Below the pieces are notes generated by a model. The model ran no database searches. It saw only the letters and a program-made list of their open reading frames with translations, and was not told the DNA's origin. The translations under genes and the position numbers were made by a program. A stretch of DNA of 64,000 nt from Beroe forskalii (lineage: Eukaryota > Ctenophora > Nuda > Beroida > Beroidae), in contig WFMF01000010.1 of NCBI GenBank assembly GCA_011033025.1, positions 715,163 through 779,162 of the forward strand, written 5' to 3'. Positions 9,362 through 21,382 of this stretch are shown one piece after another (within the stretch, counting starts at the first letter, position 1; every line of letters starts with the position of its first letter).

Positions 9362-12300
9362 CTATAACGAGAATTAAACTGACTTAAATGAATATAGCCC
9401 AAAAAAGCTTCTGTTTGGACGAATATACATTAAATCATAACCCTTTGAAATCACACCTATTACTGGATTGTACAAACCTATTTCTGGATGATCTGGTGGT
9501 TCTGATAGGAACAGCTTCACTTGGTGTTTCTTCTTTACTTGTTGAAGCACTGGTGGCAGTGGCAGCATTGCTACAAGTAGTGGGAGTGGATGTGGTGGCA
9601 GCATTGCTGGGAGTAACGGCATTGTGTTTAACACTGTCTTCAGTTTTAACAACTTTCTCCTCCTTTGGATGCAATGCAGGGATAGGTTCTTCTTCTACAA
9701 CTTCTTGAGCAGCTTCTTCGACAGCTTCTTCAGCTTCTCCTGCAGCATCTTCTTCTTCTTCAGTTGGACTGATCTCTTCTTTGCTAGGTTGGGTGGCAAG
9801 CTTTTCAGTGGCAGCCTGTTTCTTTTCTTTTTGTTCATCCTTGGTTTCCTCCTCCTCATCACCTTCAGATTCACAACTTTCAAACAAATCGTTTGAGGCA
9901 TCCAAGCTCGACTTGTTGATATTGGAAGCTTTATCAGCTTCCATAACTTCTTTTTCTTCTTCAACGTTAGGAGACAACCCTTTTTCTGGAGTAAGATCTT
10001 CACTGATAACAGGGTCTTGGAAGAACTTTCCGGGAAGAGGAGCTGTTTTAACTTCAGAGATGGTTTCTTGAATAACTTGAGGAGGTTGGATATTCTCCTT
10101 GTCGGCATTGTTATCTCCTTCAATTTCATTCTCCTCTGTGTTTTCAGCGTCTTTTACTGGATTTTCTTCTTCACTCTTATCTTCCTCACTTTCAATCGCT
10201 TCTACATTCTCAACATCTTTCACAGCTACTTCTACAACTTCTAGATTATCTTCTCCATTTTCAACATTATCTTCTGCAGTTTCCATGTCTTCATCAGATT
10301 TGTATCCTGTCTCTTCAACTGACATATCCTTCACATCACAACCATTGGACATAGCATCCTTTCCCTCTGGCTCCTCAATTCCAGACGTCAAACCACCAAC
10401 TTCTATCTCCTCATCAACCTCCATAGCTCCTGAATCAGGAGATTCAACTTGCACCACAACAGCCTCCTTTACTTGCACCGGCGGGTGTACAGTAGCAGTA
10501 GCTACTTCAGCCTCAGTACCAGACAACTCCGCCAACTTCCCCACATGATTTGGTAACCCCCTCAAGCCAGGAGTTTTTGTCAGTCTGCCAGGAGACTTCA
10601 TGTCCTTAAGATTAGGAGTTCTGGTGATATTCTCCTCTTCTTCTACAACAGGAGTAGAGAACAGGGGCTGTGGTACAGCAGCCTCCTCAGGGGTAGGGGT
10701 CCCTGCCATTGTGAGGGAGAGAAGGGCAGGTTGTTTGTCTGCGGGTGTGGGAGTAGGGGCAGGGGAGGGTTGGTGGGTGGAGAGTTGGAGGCGTTTAGGG
10801 AGCGGTGTCACGCAGGGAGCAGCTTCTTCAACCTGGACAAAAGGAACGTAAACTGCAGAAATTAGCACCTTCCTTTGTTTATGATACTATACCGTATTAA
10901 ATTTTGATCATGAAAATCGTAAAAAGTCCAAACCAGAGACCTCCAAATTGCGAATCCAAAATCATTCAATAATTGCTGAGAATTAACTTACAATAGACGT
11001 TGGTTTGGTCTTATTTGACTTCCTCTTTCCTGTGCTCACGATCCAATCTCCCTGGATTCGAAATTATAAGTCATTCATGCATTTATGAAATATGAGGTAC
11101 AAAATGAACAAAAGAAAAGTGTGGATCGTTATTCGTTGCAGCCCGGTTGGAATATCCTGCAATCCTGGCAATCCTAACTGGGCAACATTATTTGATAAAG
11201 CAACCATAAAATTTCAGAATTTAAAGGCCAACTGATCATTTCAAGTTTTTCTACAAATGCTTGGAATAACATCGTTCATATGAACCATTAAGATTCCGCA
11301 TATTTTTAGTTTGCATATCTGGACAGAATTGCTGAAAATGACACATTTAAGAACATGTTGTGACGTAGCAGGTGGGAGTTTATAGCTTGAAATTACAGGT
11401 AAAAATAATTTAGCTATTAAATGTTGGCTTAAGTACTGAAAAATGATAGTTATTAGAAATCGTAATATTTATGTTTATTGATCCGAAAATTTGTTTGGAT
11501 AAAGGATTGAATTACCGCATTGCGTCATCAGAAATTAATTACGACTTAACATGCACCAGCTACAGGCTCTGGAATGCGGCCCTTTTTACAGTAGTTTGTA
11601 TTGTGATATCCCATCGATTCCCACATCATACGTAAGCAGTGATATTTCAGCTTCCTATACTGAGCGCTGTGTACAATATATAATGCCTGGACTTTGATAC
11701 ATGTTATTGATATAGTGTCGGGCGTGGTTTGGCATAATTATCTCAAAATTTTTTGTAATGATCAGTTGGCCTTTAACATTTCAAAATTAGGTGCGAAATA
11801 ATAATTCACAGTTAATGCTGAGTGAAACGTGCAATAATTATTGTTCGCTACTCATTATATCACTATCAGTATGCAATGCATAAAATCCCCATTTTATTCT
11901 TTGCCCCGGTCAGAATTTAGAAACACTGAATAATGTACCTACTACGTTGGTATCATTCATATTATGATATCATACCTTGTCGCCTTAATAGTTACTACAG
12001 CTGAGGGGATATGCGTAGTCTATCTACTTCCCTCATAATATCCAGCATATATCCTGTATTCGATGCTAGCGCAACCAGAGCAACCAAACTTGTCACTATT
12101 TTCGGAGGATTGTAAGCTCCGCTTACAATCCTGGAGGCTCTCTCGCAATCCTGGTTGCAGCTGATTAGATTATTGTGAGAGTGAGCTGTAGTAAAACACT
12201 GCTGCTGAGAGCAGCAACTTGTAAGCTCTCTAAAGCGGTGGTTGCACTTCCAGTCGGCATGATCTCAGTCTGTTCAATTTAGTTTCAAAGAGTGGGCCAC

Positions 12301-15002
12301 TTCTAGCAAGTAAAAAATTTGATTAAAATAATAATAGCCTCTCATACCAATATCAGCTACCTGCACTAGAGCACTAAATCATTGACTTGACATCCTTGTA
12401 TGTATCAATTTTGTATGTCAACATAAATTATTAATAAGGACTCGACTAATTTTACGATTTCATTGAATTTCTGGCCGTACATGATTGACAAACTTCAGAC
12501 CTTTTTTAAAGAAATACAGAGTCCAAATTTCGAATATTTTCACGCTCAGATGAAGGAAAAAGGCTCAAAAATATACAATTTTAGCAAAAATTTTCCGGGG
12601 GCTTCGCCCCCTGGACCCCCACCAGGACCTCTGCCCCTGGACTGGGGGCTGCGCCCCCAGACCCCTGCCGTAGCTCACTCGGTGCCACTTTGCGGCACCT
12701 CGCTCGCAACCAACAGCTACCATGCTCGCTTCGCTCACACAGGATTGGCAACCAACCCGACCTTTATTCCAACCGGGCGTTGCAGTTATTGATTCTTTGG
12801 TCATTTCATAATTCACAAATTTACTTTTTCAGCATAAAAACCTCTGGTTTCTCTGCTTGATTTGGTGGCTTAGAAGTGGAAGTAGAAGATGTGATAGGTC
12901 CAATGGGGGAGGAGACAACTATTTCCTCTGTGCTGTCCTTGGGTTCTGAAATGTATAACAAGCATTTAGTTACAATTTGGTGAGTAATTAAATTAAACTG
13001 CAAAAGTAGGTGAAATCAATGCACAATACACCAATTCAACTATTATTAAAAGCTACTTCACAGACAATGGACAACCAAAATAAGCATGTCAGTATTGACT
13101 GATCAAGACACAGAATTACTGAAATTACCAGTGGGTGGCGTGCTCTTGATGAGGGTGATATTGCAGCTGAATGCAGTAGCAGGAGTACCATGCTTTACCA
13201 TGGTGCTGTTAGCAGGACACTCCCCTGGTGTCGAGGATAAGGACTCCCGGTTTACTGGTGTTGCAACTTCGTCTTCTGACGAAAGTAAACTACCGTTAAA
13301 GAACTCAAGAGGTTGAAGTTTAAACGAAATAACTGATACGAGAGAATTGTATTCAGAAGCTTTCGAAAATCATGTGATTATCGTCGTCAGCTGTTAAAGA
13401 TTTTTGATTACTAACATTGACTGAAAGAAGAATGAAAATACTTGTTTTGCAAAAAATTGATAATTATTTAACTCGTACCAATAGCTTGACAACTTCACAT
13501 GATCAAAATCTTTGAACTTAACTAGGACAATATCGGAAGCACTTATCAACTTCTTCAGTACATAGAAAGGAGAGGCATAATTATTATTAGATGAAGGGAT
13601 ATTGTTCAAGGATACAAGAATATCTTTTCACATAAATTCTGTTGCTCTTACCAGCTATCTGTTGCATTGGTGTCTTCTTATTATGAGATGGGGTTGCAAC
13701 ATCATTTTTATCTGGAGTAGCAACAGAGGTGCCCTCAAACTTTAAGGATTTCACTGTCGAATTCACAAGACTTTGCTCCAGCAGTGTTGCATTTGTCCTA
13801 GTTGACCTCGTGGTATGTGTACTGTAAACAGAAAAAAGAATTGGAAAAGATTGATAAATGAAACATAGAGTTATTTCATCAAACATAGCTTCATATAAAA
13901 CTTATGCATCATATAGAGGGTAATATATGACATTGTCATTTCATGATTTTTATGAAGCTTTCATTTCTAAGAGATATAACCAACCTAGATGGAGTGGTGT
14001 TAATAGACTTCTGATGTTGCTCTAATATGGACTTCAGCCGAGTCTGTTTGAAATGGGATTGTGTTCTGTTTGGAGTCATGATATTTGTTGGTGTATCAGA
14101 ATTGGTGTCTTCTTTTCTCCCAAACTGCACCAACTTTGCTGTGCTTCCTGTTGTAAAATAGGAAAACGAAAAAATCATTAATTAGGTAATTATTACCAAA
14201 GTAAAATTTAGGAACAGTAAATGGCTGACGATGCTAGAATGCTAAATGTCCAAATTATGGCACATAATTTTGACCAGTCAGCACATTGAAATATAACCAA
14301 CAGAGTATAAGGCAGTATCCAACAGAAAATAAGCTATTGTAGTATGATTGAAAGTATTTGTTCTGATTATCAGTGTTATGATGTGAAAAACATGATCATG
14401 ACACCATTGATAGTATTACAATATGATACAAATTTGAACATGATAATGAAGCCATTGATATGAGTTGAATACAATATGATACAAATTTGGCAATTGTGAA
14501 TTGCACAGAAGCTTACTTGAAGATTGTGGTTCTGCAGCTATTGATGTATCTGGTGAATAGACATCTATTGCAATTAATGTGTCTTTCTTTATTAACTTCT
14601 GCTTGTTTTTCTGAATTGTCATGCCAGGAGTTTTTGGTGCCTGGACAGTCATACATGCCCCTCTGAAAAATTTCCATTGAAAAGAGTATGATACCATGGA
14701 TGTTACTGTGTTTTACAAAACTTAATATATACAATAAGAAAAAATTGAAACATTAGGTTTTCCATAGAACAAAGAGCAGAAAATCTTAGGACAATGAATT
14801 AAGTTCGAGAGAAAACTCACATGCTTTCCCGTTTGTCATCAACAACTGCTGCTCTGTAATCATCAAGTATGACATCTTTAACTTCCACCAAGTATTGCTC
14901 AATTTCTTTTTTCTTATCATTAAACTGCTTTAGGAGGTTGTCTTGTTCCTCATAGAATTTTGGTGTGTACAACTTAAATGTTCTGTTATGTTCTCTAACC
15001 AT
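6206..15002 (-). CDS. INCENP: INCENP-like inner centromere protein, 18 exons, 3' end missing
   Basis: Coding exons, in order on the minus strand: 15002-14821, 14662-14517, 14147-13985, 13821-13652, 13275-13129, 12945-12825 (or 12842), 11051-10992, 10832-9478, 9361-9247, 9076-8950, 8794-8749, 8586-8447, 8156-8057, 7831-7716, 7378-7281, 7136-7059, 6592-6509, 6296-6206. All junctions have AG/GT and phases join, except between the sixth and seventh exons. The product is about 1,100 residues: a helical N-terminus, Ser/Thr/Pro-rich repeats, a very acidic centre and a long K/E/R coiled coil ending in KLNMTG, comparable to ALNVT after the vertebrate INCENP coiled coil. INCENP anchors Aurora B kinase, Survivin and Borealin at centromeres and the spindle midzone. 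The IN-box that activates Aurora B is not found in the window. The assignment rests on architecture and short motifs; another coiled-coil protein cannot be wholly excluded. Confidence 0.72.
7837..7962. repeat. Intronic 15-bp tandem repeat
   Basis: Imperfect tandem copies of GAAGCATTATTAGGG lie in the intron immediately upstream of the INCENP exon at 7716-7831, starting only a few bases from its acceptor. Copies decay towards the right. This puts repeats where a polypyrimidine tract and branch point are expected. Confidence 0.75.
9478..10832 (-). other. INCENP: INCENP large acidic central exon
   Basis: A 1355-bp exon opened by TTTTGTCCAG and closed by a donor GTTTGT. It encodes about 451 residues: a proline/threonine-rich start (TPLPKRL, PTPTPADK, TPEEA), then long Glu/Asp-rich runs with ENVE/DNVE repeats, ending in TTRSSRNR. 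The strong compositional bias gives long spurious ORFs on the opposite strand, which were ignored. The linker between the centromere-targeting and coiled-coil parts of INCENP is poorly conserved in animals, so no domain is expected here. Confidence 0.75.
11134..11141. repeat. 8-bp target-site duplication, left copy
   Basis: CGTTGCAG directly precedes CCCGGTTGGAATA; the same eight bases follow the right end at 12778-12785. Confidence 0.85.
11142..12777. mobile_element. Non-autonomous hAT-like element in an INCENP intron
   Basis: A 1636-bp element with 13-bp terminal inverted repeats (CCCGGTTGGAATA and its complement) and the 8-bp duplication CGTTGCAG, the size made by hAT transposases. It has no transposase ORF. 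Subterminal copies of CAATCCTGG and its complement occur at both ends (11158-11175, 12120-12160, 12740-12750), typical of hAT binding sites. Other internal features are a perfect hairpin GGATTGTAAGC/GCTTACAATCC near 12106-12130 and GC-rich hairpins of the type GGGGGCTTCGCCCCC at 12597-12660. It carries a nested TTAA element. Confidence 0.85.
11225..11772. mobile_element. 548-bp TTAA-target MITE nested inside the hAT-like element
   Basis: Ends AGGCCAACTGATCATT and its reverse complement AATGATCAGTTGGCCT, flanked on both sides by TTAA (11221-11224, 11773-11776). A TTAA duplication is used by piggyBac, Kolobok and Sola3 families. No ORF is present, so it is non-autonomous. Because it interrupts the surrounding element, it inserted later. 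Confidence 0.82.
12825..15002 (-). other. INCENP: INCENP N-terminal exons (1-6)
   Basis: Exon 1 (14821-15002) starts at ATG 15002 and encodes an amphipathic helical stretch (FYEEQDNLLKQFNDKKKEIE). This could correspond to the N-terminal helix of INCENP that bundles with Survivin and Borealin; similarity to vertebrates is weak. Upstream sequence in the same frame stays open for only about 13 codons before TGA, so this Met or a non-coding first exon is likely. Exons 2-6 encode Thr/Ser/Pro-rich segments with recurrent TPG, TPT and TPP phospho-site-like motifs, as expected for a mitotic CDK/Aurora target. Splice phases are 2,1,2,1,1 through exons 1-5. Confidence 0.68.
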
Positions 15003-16019
15003 GCTTATAATGTCAAATGAAGAGTGGATATTCTTCTTTGTGAATCACAACCTCATTCAATAATCCAGTTGAAAGTTGATGCTTTAAAGATCTTCCATCA
15101 ACAACATGAGATAACCTCAATTAGAGATATTACTTGAGATCATGTTGAAAGGGAGGGCCAACCCCAATAATACCAAAGTGCATATTTTTTAAACTCTAAT
15201 AAATATGGAAATTATCAAGCTTACTAGCTAACCCATATGTGTGCAGACCGCTCGATGGAAAAAGGCCTCAATAAAGAAGCGCAAAATTGTGTGCTTTTGA
15301 TGGAATTTATATGGAAAGTTGAGACTTCTGTCAATCCAGCGGTCTGCACACAAGCATAAGAAAGCAAGAAGAGGCAATGGATTTTTCAAGATTATACTTA
15401 TAAGATTACAGAAATCTCTTCTCTTGGAATACTCACTATCTAGAGTTTGTAGATTAAATTGAACTGGTTTCTGAAAATATGAAATTTGCAATCTATTAAA
15501 ACCTTAGAATAAACCTTGAGGAAATTCCCTATTTAAAAAAATCCCTATTTAAAAAAATGTGATTTATTGCTATAATTATGCTGCATAATCACTTGATTAA
15601 AAGGTATGCCATTGTGATGCAATATATAATGTTCAAAACAAAAAGAAATCTTTCTTCAAGACATCAACCTGCAAGACTTTTCTCCAACTCTATACATGAA
15701 CACCAACATGACCCCCTTAGGTGGAGAGGAGCAGGATCAAAGTGAGTCACAGCAAGATGAGTGGTGTACACTGCACAGGTATCTTCAGTCCAATACCTAC
15801 CTCAGCTTTCAGGGTGATTAAATTGCGAGAGCTTTTTATGAGGTAGCCCCCTCCCCCCAGCAGTCACACCCTGGTACCAGGGTATAGCACTGTCAAGTGC
15901 TATCCAATTAAATAAAAAGCAATGTCCAAGCCTAGAATTAATATTTAAACCTTAAATTGGCCTCAAATGATTGGTCTTTACTTTAACAAATTCAATAATA
16001 AGTTTTCACAGCACAAAAC
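15003..16019. other. INCENP upstream / 5' UTR region
   Basis: No convincing coding exon. It may hold a non-coding first exon or the promoter of the minus-strand gene. A short foldback with 15-bp arms lies at 15237-15352. Confidence 0.4.
15237..15352. repeat. 116-bp foldback with perfect 15-bp arms
   Basis: TGTGTGCAGACCGCT at 15237-15251 and its exact reverse complement at 15338-15352. It looks like a small MITE; no target duplication was recognised. Confidence 0.65.
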
Positions 16020-16900
16020 TTGAACAGGAGGAAGCGCGCCGCGCGTTCACACATCATTGCGGTTTCCCCTAACCAGGTGCTCACGCGCGCGCGCGGCCTA
16101 CGGCTTTTCTGAGGAGGAACGACGGCGCGCCGCGCGCGCAGAATATGCTGTTACTTCATGTTACGGAGCTTTATTTTGAGAGAGCGCCTCTACGAAAAGG
16201 CGAAAGCCGAAAAGCGCGCGCGAGCGCTTGTCTATCGTTGATAAAACTAAATGGATTTCACCCATCCCTCGCGCGCAACACTCGGAAATTTGGAGGGTCG
16301 TGTCGGAAAAAATGGCGCGCGGCGGAGGGTAGGGTAAAATCCTTCCCCTAACCAGGGTTTAGCGCTTGCCGCGCCGCGCACTCCGTGCGCGTAACCAGGG
16401 CCCTGGTTAGGGCAAGTAAAATCCTACTATGATAGACCCTTCCGAGCGGACGCAAGCTGCGCGGCTAATTGTGTCAGCGGGTCAGACATCGTCTGACAAG
16501 TGGGCGCGAGCGCTAACAAACAGGGACACGTTACATGTTACAATCTGTTTCATATCACCATATCACAGATGGTTACGTGAAACGACGGCCGTCGGCCGCG
16601 GCGCGCGCGCGTAAAGAGGGCTTTGGTTAAAGCAAGTTTACATGCAGTAATACCAGGCCCGCTGATATATTACATTGCAGCCGGTACGCCGCGCGACGTG
16701 TCGCTCGGAAGGGTCATCATCGACCCTTCAAAATTACATTGAGCCGCGCAACATAATCTTAATTTTAAGATGTTAATCGCGCAATTCCCAATTTTCTACA
16801 AGTCACATGACACGCACGCTCGTGATGCTGAATTAAGATCGCGCGCGCTTTCCTATTCATTTCCGTTTCATAGTTTTACTTTTAGATGTTGCGTCACTTG
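16020..16900. other. CpG-rich block with many CGCG runs and inverted repeats
   Basis: Contrasts sharply with its AT-rich surroundings: repeated GCGCGCGC and CCGCGCGC. Contains CCCTAACCAGG at 16067-16077 facing CCTGGTTAGGG at 16402-16412, an 18-bp palindrome TAACCAGGGCCCTGGTTA at 16392-16409, and GACCCTTCCGAGCG (about 16435) facing CGCTCGGAAGGGTC (about 16702). It could be the CpG-rich promoter of the divergent or adjacent INCENP gene, a cluster of GC-rich foldback elements, or both. Confidence 0.55.
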
Positions 16901-18515
16901 TCATGTGCGCAATTGTATATTTGGGTAACAGAATAGTGTATAGCCAGTGTATAGTTTTACATTATAGCTTGCGTGAGTACAAGTTTTCAAACTTTCCTCT
17001 CGAAAGTCGAAGTCCGAAATCTGTAATTTCCTGATTCTCCAGATTATTTCATTCTTTCACGATTGATCCTGATTCTTTTCTGTCGATTCTTTCCTAGTAG
17101 TAGTAGTAGTTTGAAGTTTCCGTAATCCGTTTCATTCTTTGATTTCTTTCTTCTCGATAATCTCAAGGAGATGATCGAGGTTATAGTAGATTCTCTCCCC
17201 TTGATTCTCTCTCGTTCAAGCCTTGCCATGCTTGAGTGCATGAAGTGCATACGATTGGCTTTTAGGTACTTGTTTGGATTGCGATAATCACACCGGCTCA
17301 CAGGGTTAACTGCTATAATAACTATCAATTCCAAGATTCATTCAAGGCGCCAATCCTTTGATCTGTTTGCTTAGTGTTGCTTCTGTGAGGAAGACTTCAT
17401 GCCATCTTTCATACTGCAGGAGCATTTTCTTCGTATAGTCCTGTTCGTTAATGAAGAATCTTTTACACTAGTCTTCTGAATCCGAAGTAAGTATAACAGA
17501 ATACAAATTACTTTCTTAAAAACATTTTCTGCTTTTCTGGACCGTGACTTGTACGTAAAGTCGAGTTTTAACAACATTCTTGATAGTTTATCTCTGCAAC
17601 TTTAGTGAAGTCGTGTCGAAATTGCGGTTAACACATACTTGCTGTAAACTTGAACAAGTGTTTCGGAACATATGATTTAGTGCGATCAAAAGGGGTGAGA
17701 TCCCTCTGAATTTGACACATTGTTGCTTTGAGGGGATGACGTAATACCGTGCTTGCTGCTGCATATCTTTCGGAACATGCCATGAATATTTTCCCGTCTG
17801 TGGTTAAACTTAAAGTTTCTGGATTTCTCAAGGTAGGTACACTCAAAGTAGGTACTACGATTTACTCAAGGGTTCGGCCGCAAAATTAGAAAACTCATGG
17901 GAATTAGTGGCCCCAGTAGCACATTCACTTCTTCTGCAGCTTAATCGAATTAGCATCGGCGAAACACATTCTTTCAGCTTTCTGCATCATTTTTAAGCTT
18001 TGTGTCCTCTTAAACTTTGTGGATAAAAACAAAAAACATTTGAGTTTCATATCGTTCCTGAAATCCATATTTAAAAACAGGTTTTTTGTTAGATTCAGTT
18101 TAACTATTTCAGCGAATAGTACAAACAGTGAAATCTGGCAAATATAAGAATTTTCTTCACCTCTGATAACAATTGTTATCACTTCCCTGGAATGTTATCT
18201 AACAAATTATCCTAAAGATAATGTAACATAATTTTATGAAATTACACATATTTTCAGCCCGTCAACAATAATAAAGTAATAATAATCCCTTCTTCTGTCC
18301 TCTATTGCATGATAGCATCACCATATTTAGGTACAAACATGTTTGATCTTAACAAAATATTTCGCCCGATACTCTGAATAGTAATTGGTAAAGGTTTATT
18401 ACCGCAATCGAGTTAGAGCAATTAGGAAAATCTCGTTAAGTCCTCGATGCACAGTTTTCCATTACTTCACTCCAAGAAGGATCAGTTGACGTCAACAACT
18501 TATACTTCTCTAGCA
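16901..18515. other. Non-coding, nothing recognised
   Basis: AT-rich, with an (AGT)n stretch near 17095-17111. Short minus-strand ORFs have no recognisable domain. Confidence 0.4.
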
Positions 18516-18553
18516 GTGAAAAATGCGTCATTTGTGACGCCTATTTTTGTGCT
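18516..18553 (+). repeat. Paired-CRE MITE, right-end fragment
   Basis: Only the right part remains: GCGTCA then TGTGACGCCTATTTTTGTGC. The CRE octamer is not intact. Confidence 0.45.
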
Positions 18554-18689
18554 ATACCTGAATTGTTGCCCTTCTGATCCTTTTTGCTTTTGCCGCTAAT
18601 TCGTTTACTTGACTTACTACAATTAGGTAACGATTCCAACTGCATTTTTGGTGTTTTTATAGTTTTATTACAATAGTCATTCACAAGTA

Positions 18690-18742
18690 ATGATAATGAC
18701 GTCATTATCGTAGTTTAGAATATTGAATTGAAAACGTTAGAC
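18690..18742 (+). repeat. Paired-CRE MITE copy
   Basis: Left CRE intact inside a perfect 18-bp palindrome GATAATGACGTCATTATC; the second site has decayed to AACGTTAG and the right end is lost. Confidence 0.65.
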
Positions 18743-20432
18743 TTTTATAGTTCCTGGTTTTTGAACATTTTCTTAGTTTTTCCTGTAATTTTTGTTTTAG
18801 TTTTCCTGTAATGCTGTGTAATGATACCTGAAATTTCCTGGTCTCTTTTTCGTGTCTTTGCTGTACAATCATCATGTCTCAAAAGAGATGTTCCTTGTAC
18901 AAAACATTCATTGCGACGGAATTCGTGTTTAAAACATTTAGTTTTTAACAAAAAAATGTTATCATGAAAATTTTGAATTTAGATTTTCTAAAATCCATTT
19001 TTTTCACGAAATAGACTTCTTCAACTCTGTACTTTGCTATTTTGACAAAGGATACTCATTTAATCAAGGTATGAGTGATTGATCTTTGATTGCCTGGGAA
19101 ACTGACAAATGATCTAAATCGCATGTACTGTCAGGGTTACAGACAATCCCTAAATTTGCTACGAAGAGAATTTTCAATCTTAATTAAACAATTAATCAAT
19201 AATGAAAAGGCCTGCTCAGTATGTCCTTTGTTTCCTGATCTACGCTTGAAAATAAGCGATTCAACGCAATGAATTCTGAATTCTAAGTCTTGATAATAAA
19301 TATGACATAGGTACTCACAGACCTCTATTATTTCCTAATATCTCTTATGATTTCTTTGGTGATAGGGCCAACCATCCGCGACTGATTATGCAATTAGGAC
19401 ATTATGTAGCATAATTTATTATGATTATTGAATAATTTGAAGCGGAACTTATCTTTTAATTATAAAATCATGGCCTCTGTCCCAGATACAAACTTGCCTT
19501 GCCTCCTAATCATACAATTCAGCTAATCAAGATTAATTATGATCTGGTTTACGATCTGTCTACGGATATAATCAAGATTTGCCCTTTAATTTGATGATTA
19601 ATTATAAAGCTTGGCGGGAATAATCATTTGAAATGCTTATTGCAGTATTGCACTCGGTACGTATGATTTGAAATGATTTTCCCGTCTCGCTTGTTGGTAT
19701 TGTAAGTAGAAACTAAAATGTGTCAATAAACTAAATTTTTGTATATGGTCCTAAAATATTTTGTCACATTCTGCAGTCTCATTCCGTACGGATGGTATTT
19801 TTATTTCTCATCTATTATAAATCACCGATAACAATTCCCTCTTTTTGATCTACACACAGTCCCGATTACAGAACGCGATTTGTCTCACTCCAGCGTTCCA
19901 TAGGGAACAATAGCTATTATATCCCGCGTGTTACTATTGGGACTTGATTAATTGTCTGCATATTACGCGGCTTCAGGGAAATTCCTGACGTTTCTCTTTT
20001 ACTCCTCTCATTTAAGACCAAACCGTCCCATGTTATGCAAAAATTAATCTAACAATTAAACGATTTTAAGATGTAGGTACTTCCGATTGTCTCATTGATT
20101 ATGATTGATTACTTATCGCCCTTTTTGCAGAAGTTAGTTGAGTTCGATAATTCTGAGAAATTGAACGTTCTACCGGTCCGTTTTAAGCACTGAACGGAAA
20201 TTTCGGAATCTGGAGAATGAAATCCGGATAAAACACGCGATAAAATTACGGAATTTCTAATAATTTTTGGAATGTGATAAGATTTTTGGAGGGATGGAAT
20301 TTAATCTCATTTTCAAGGATTTTGAGAGCAATTCCGTAGGCATGTATTGTGAACACCTTTCACGCCATATTTAATATCGATTAGTAACAAGGTACTGAGT
20401 AGGTATTAAGAAATTAGCAGTTTCACACCACA
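18743..20432. other. Non-coding, nothing recognised
   Basis: AT-rich with no ORF bearing a known motif and no clear repeat boundary. Confidence 0.4.
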
Positions 20433-20490
20433 AAAAGGCGGTTTGGCGTCATCAATTTACCATTTCCAGCCCTGATAATGACGTCATTAA
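20433..20490 (-). repeat. Paired-CRE MITE copy
   Basis: Minus orientation. Left end AAGGCGGTTT, first site GGCGTCAT mutated, centre ATCAATTTACCATTT, second site TGACGTCA intact. Confidence 0.8.
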
Positions 20491-20945
20491 TACTTAGCAT
20501 GCTGTTAAACATTTAACTTGTGCGTGATGTTTATGAAATTACAGGGGTAATCCCTCAAGACAAGGTGGAAGTGGTTGAATTGTGGTTATTGAGGTGTTCT
20601 TTTGTTGTGTTCTGATGAAGCTGTTTTAGTGTTCTCTTTTGCTGTTTTCCCTGCTAGACGGAAAACGAAAATTTTACGGATTTTTTTCTGACAGATGATA
20701 GACCCCTGACTGATCTCTTACCTAGGGGCCAAGGAACAGTCAGTGGTATACTTTCTTACGGCTACAAATCTAAAGCAATGATTATTACATGAAAATCTCA
20801 TGTCTCATGCGCTTTACGATCAAAACCATCAGCGGAATCTCAATAAAACCTGCAATTTCATCCGCCGATTAAATTACACGCATGGCATATTCATGCTAAT
20901 TGAGATGACGAAGCTTTTAAAATCATTCATTGTAGACTGCGCATT

Positions 20946-21001
20946 AGTGACGTCATTATCACTAGTTAGAGTGATGAATTGGTAACGTTGAATCGCCTTT
21001 T
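20946..21001 (+). repeat. Paired-CRE MITE copy
   Basis: First CRE intact (GTGACGTCATTATCA), second site decayed to AACGTTGA, right end ATCGCCTTTT. Confidence 0.75.
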
Positions 21002-21340
21002 GCCCTGCTCGTAGCGAATATTAATTTGCAAGGCCCCATATATGTGCATGGCTGCAGAATGCGCTGCAAATATTTTGCATTTTATAATTCCATATAATTG
21101 CAACCGTTTTGCTCTTCTCAGCTGTGACGGTTATCTTCATTCAAAATTCATTGCTAATTATTTCTTCTAACAAACAAAAACCCTCCCGATTTGTTTTCTT
21201 CTCCTCATTAATTTCACCATCTTGGCGTTGAAACATAATTTGCCGTTTGATGGAATCTCAACCGTTCTGAGATTGTTAGAAATTACAATTCGCGGTGGTA
21301 GAAATTCTAAGGATTTTGTGGGAAAATGCGGTCTGTTGTT

Positions 21341-21382
21341 GTCAATTTCCCTCCCAAAACCATGATAATGACGTCGCTCCCA
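21341..21382 (-). repeat. Paired-CRE MITE fragment
   Basis: Minus orientation. Retains AAAACCATGATAATGACGTC; the octamer has a final A to G change. Confidence 0.55.

Noticed and set aside
9388..10851. Plus-strand ORFs opposite the large INCENP exon
   Set aside because: Ser/Phe-rich shadow frames of a Glu/Lys-rich minus-strand exon that has good splice sites on both sides.
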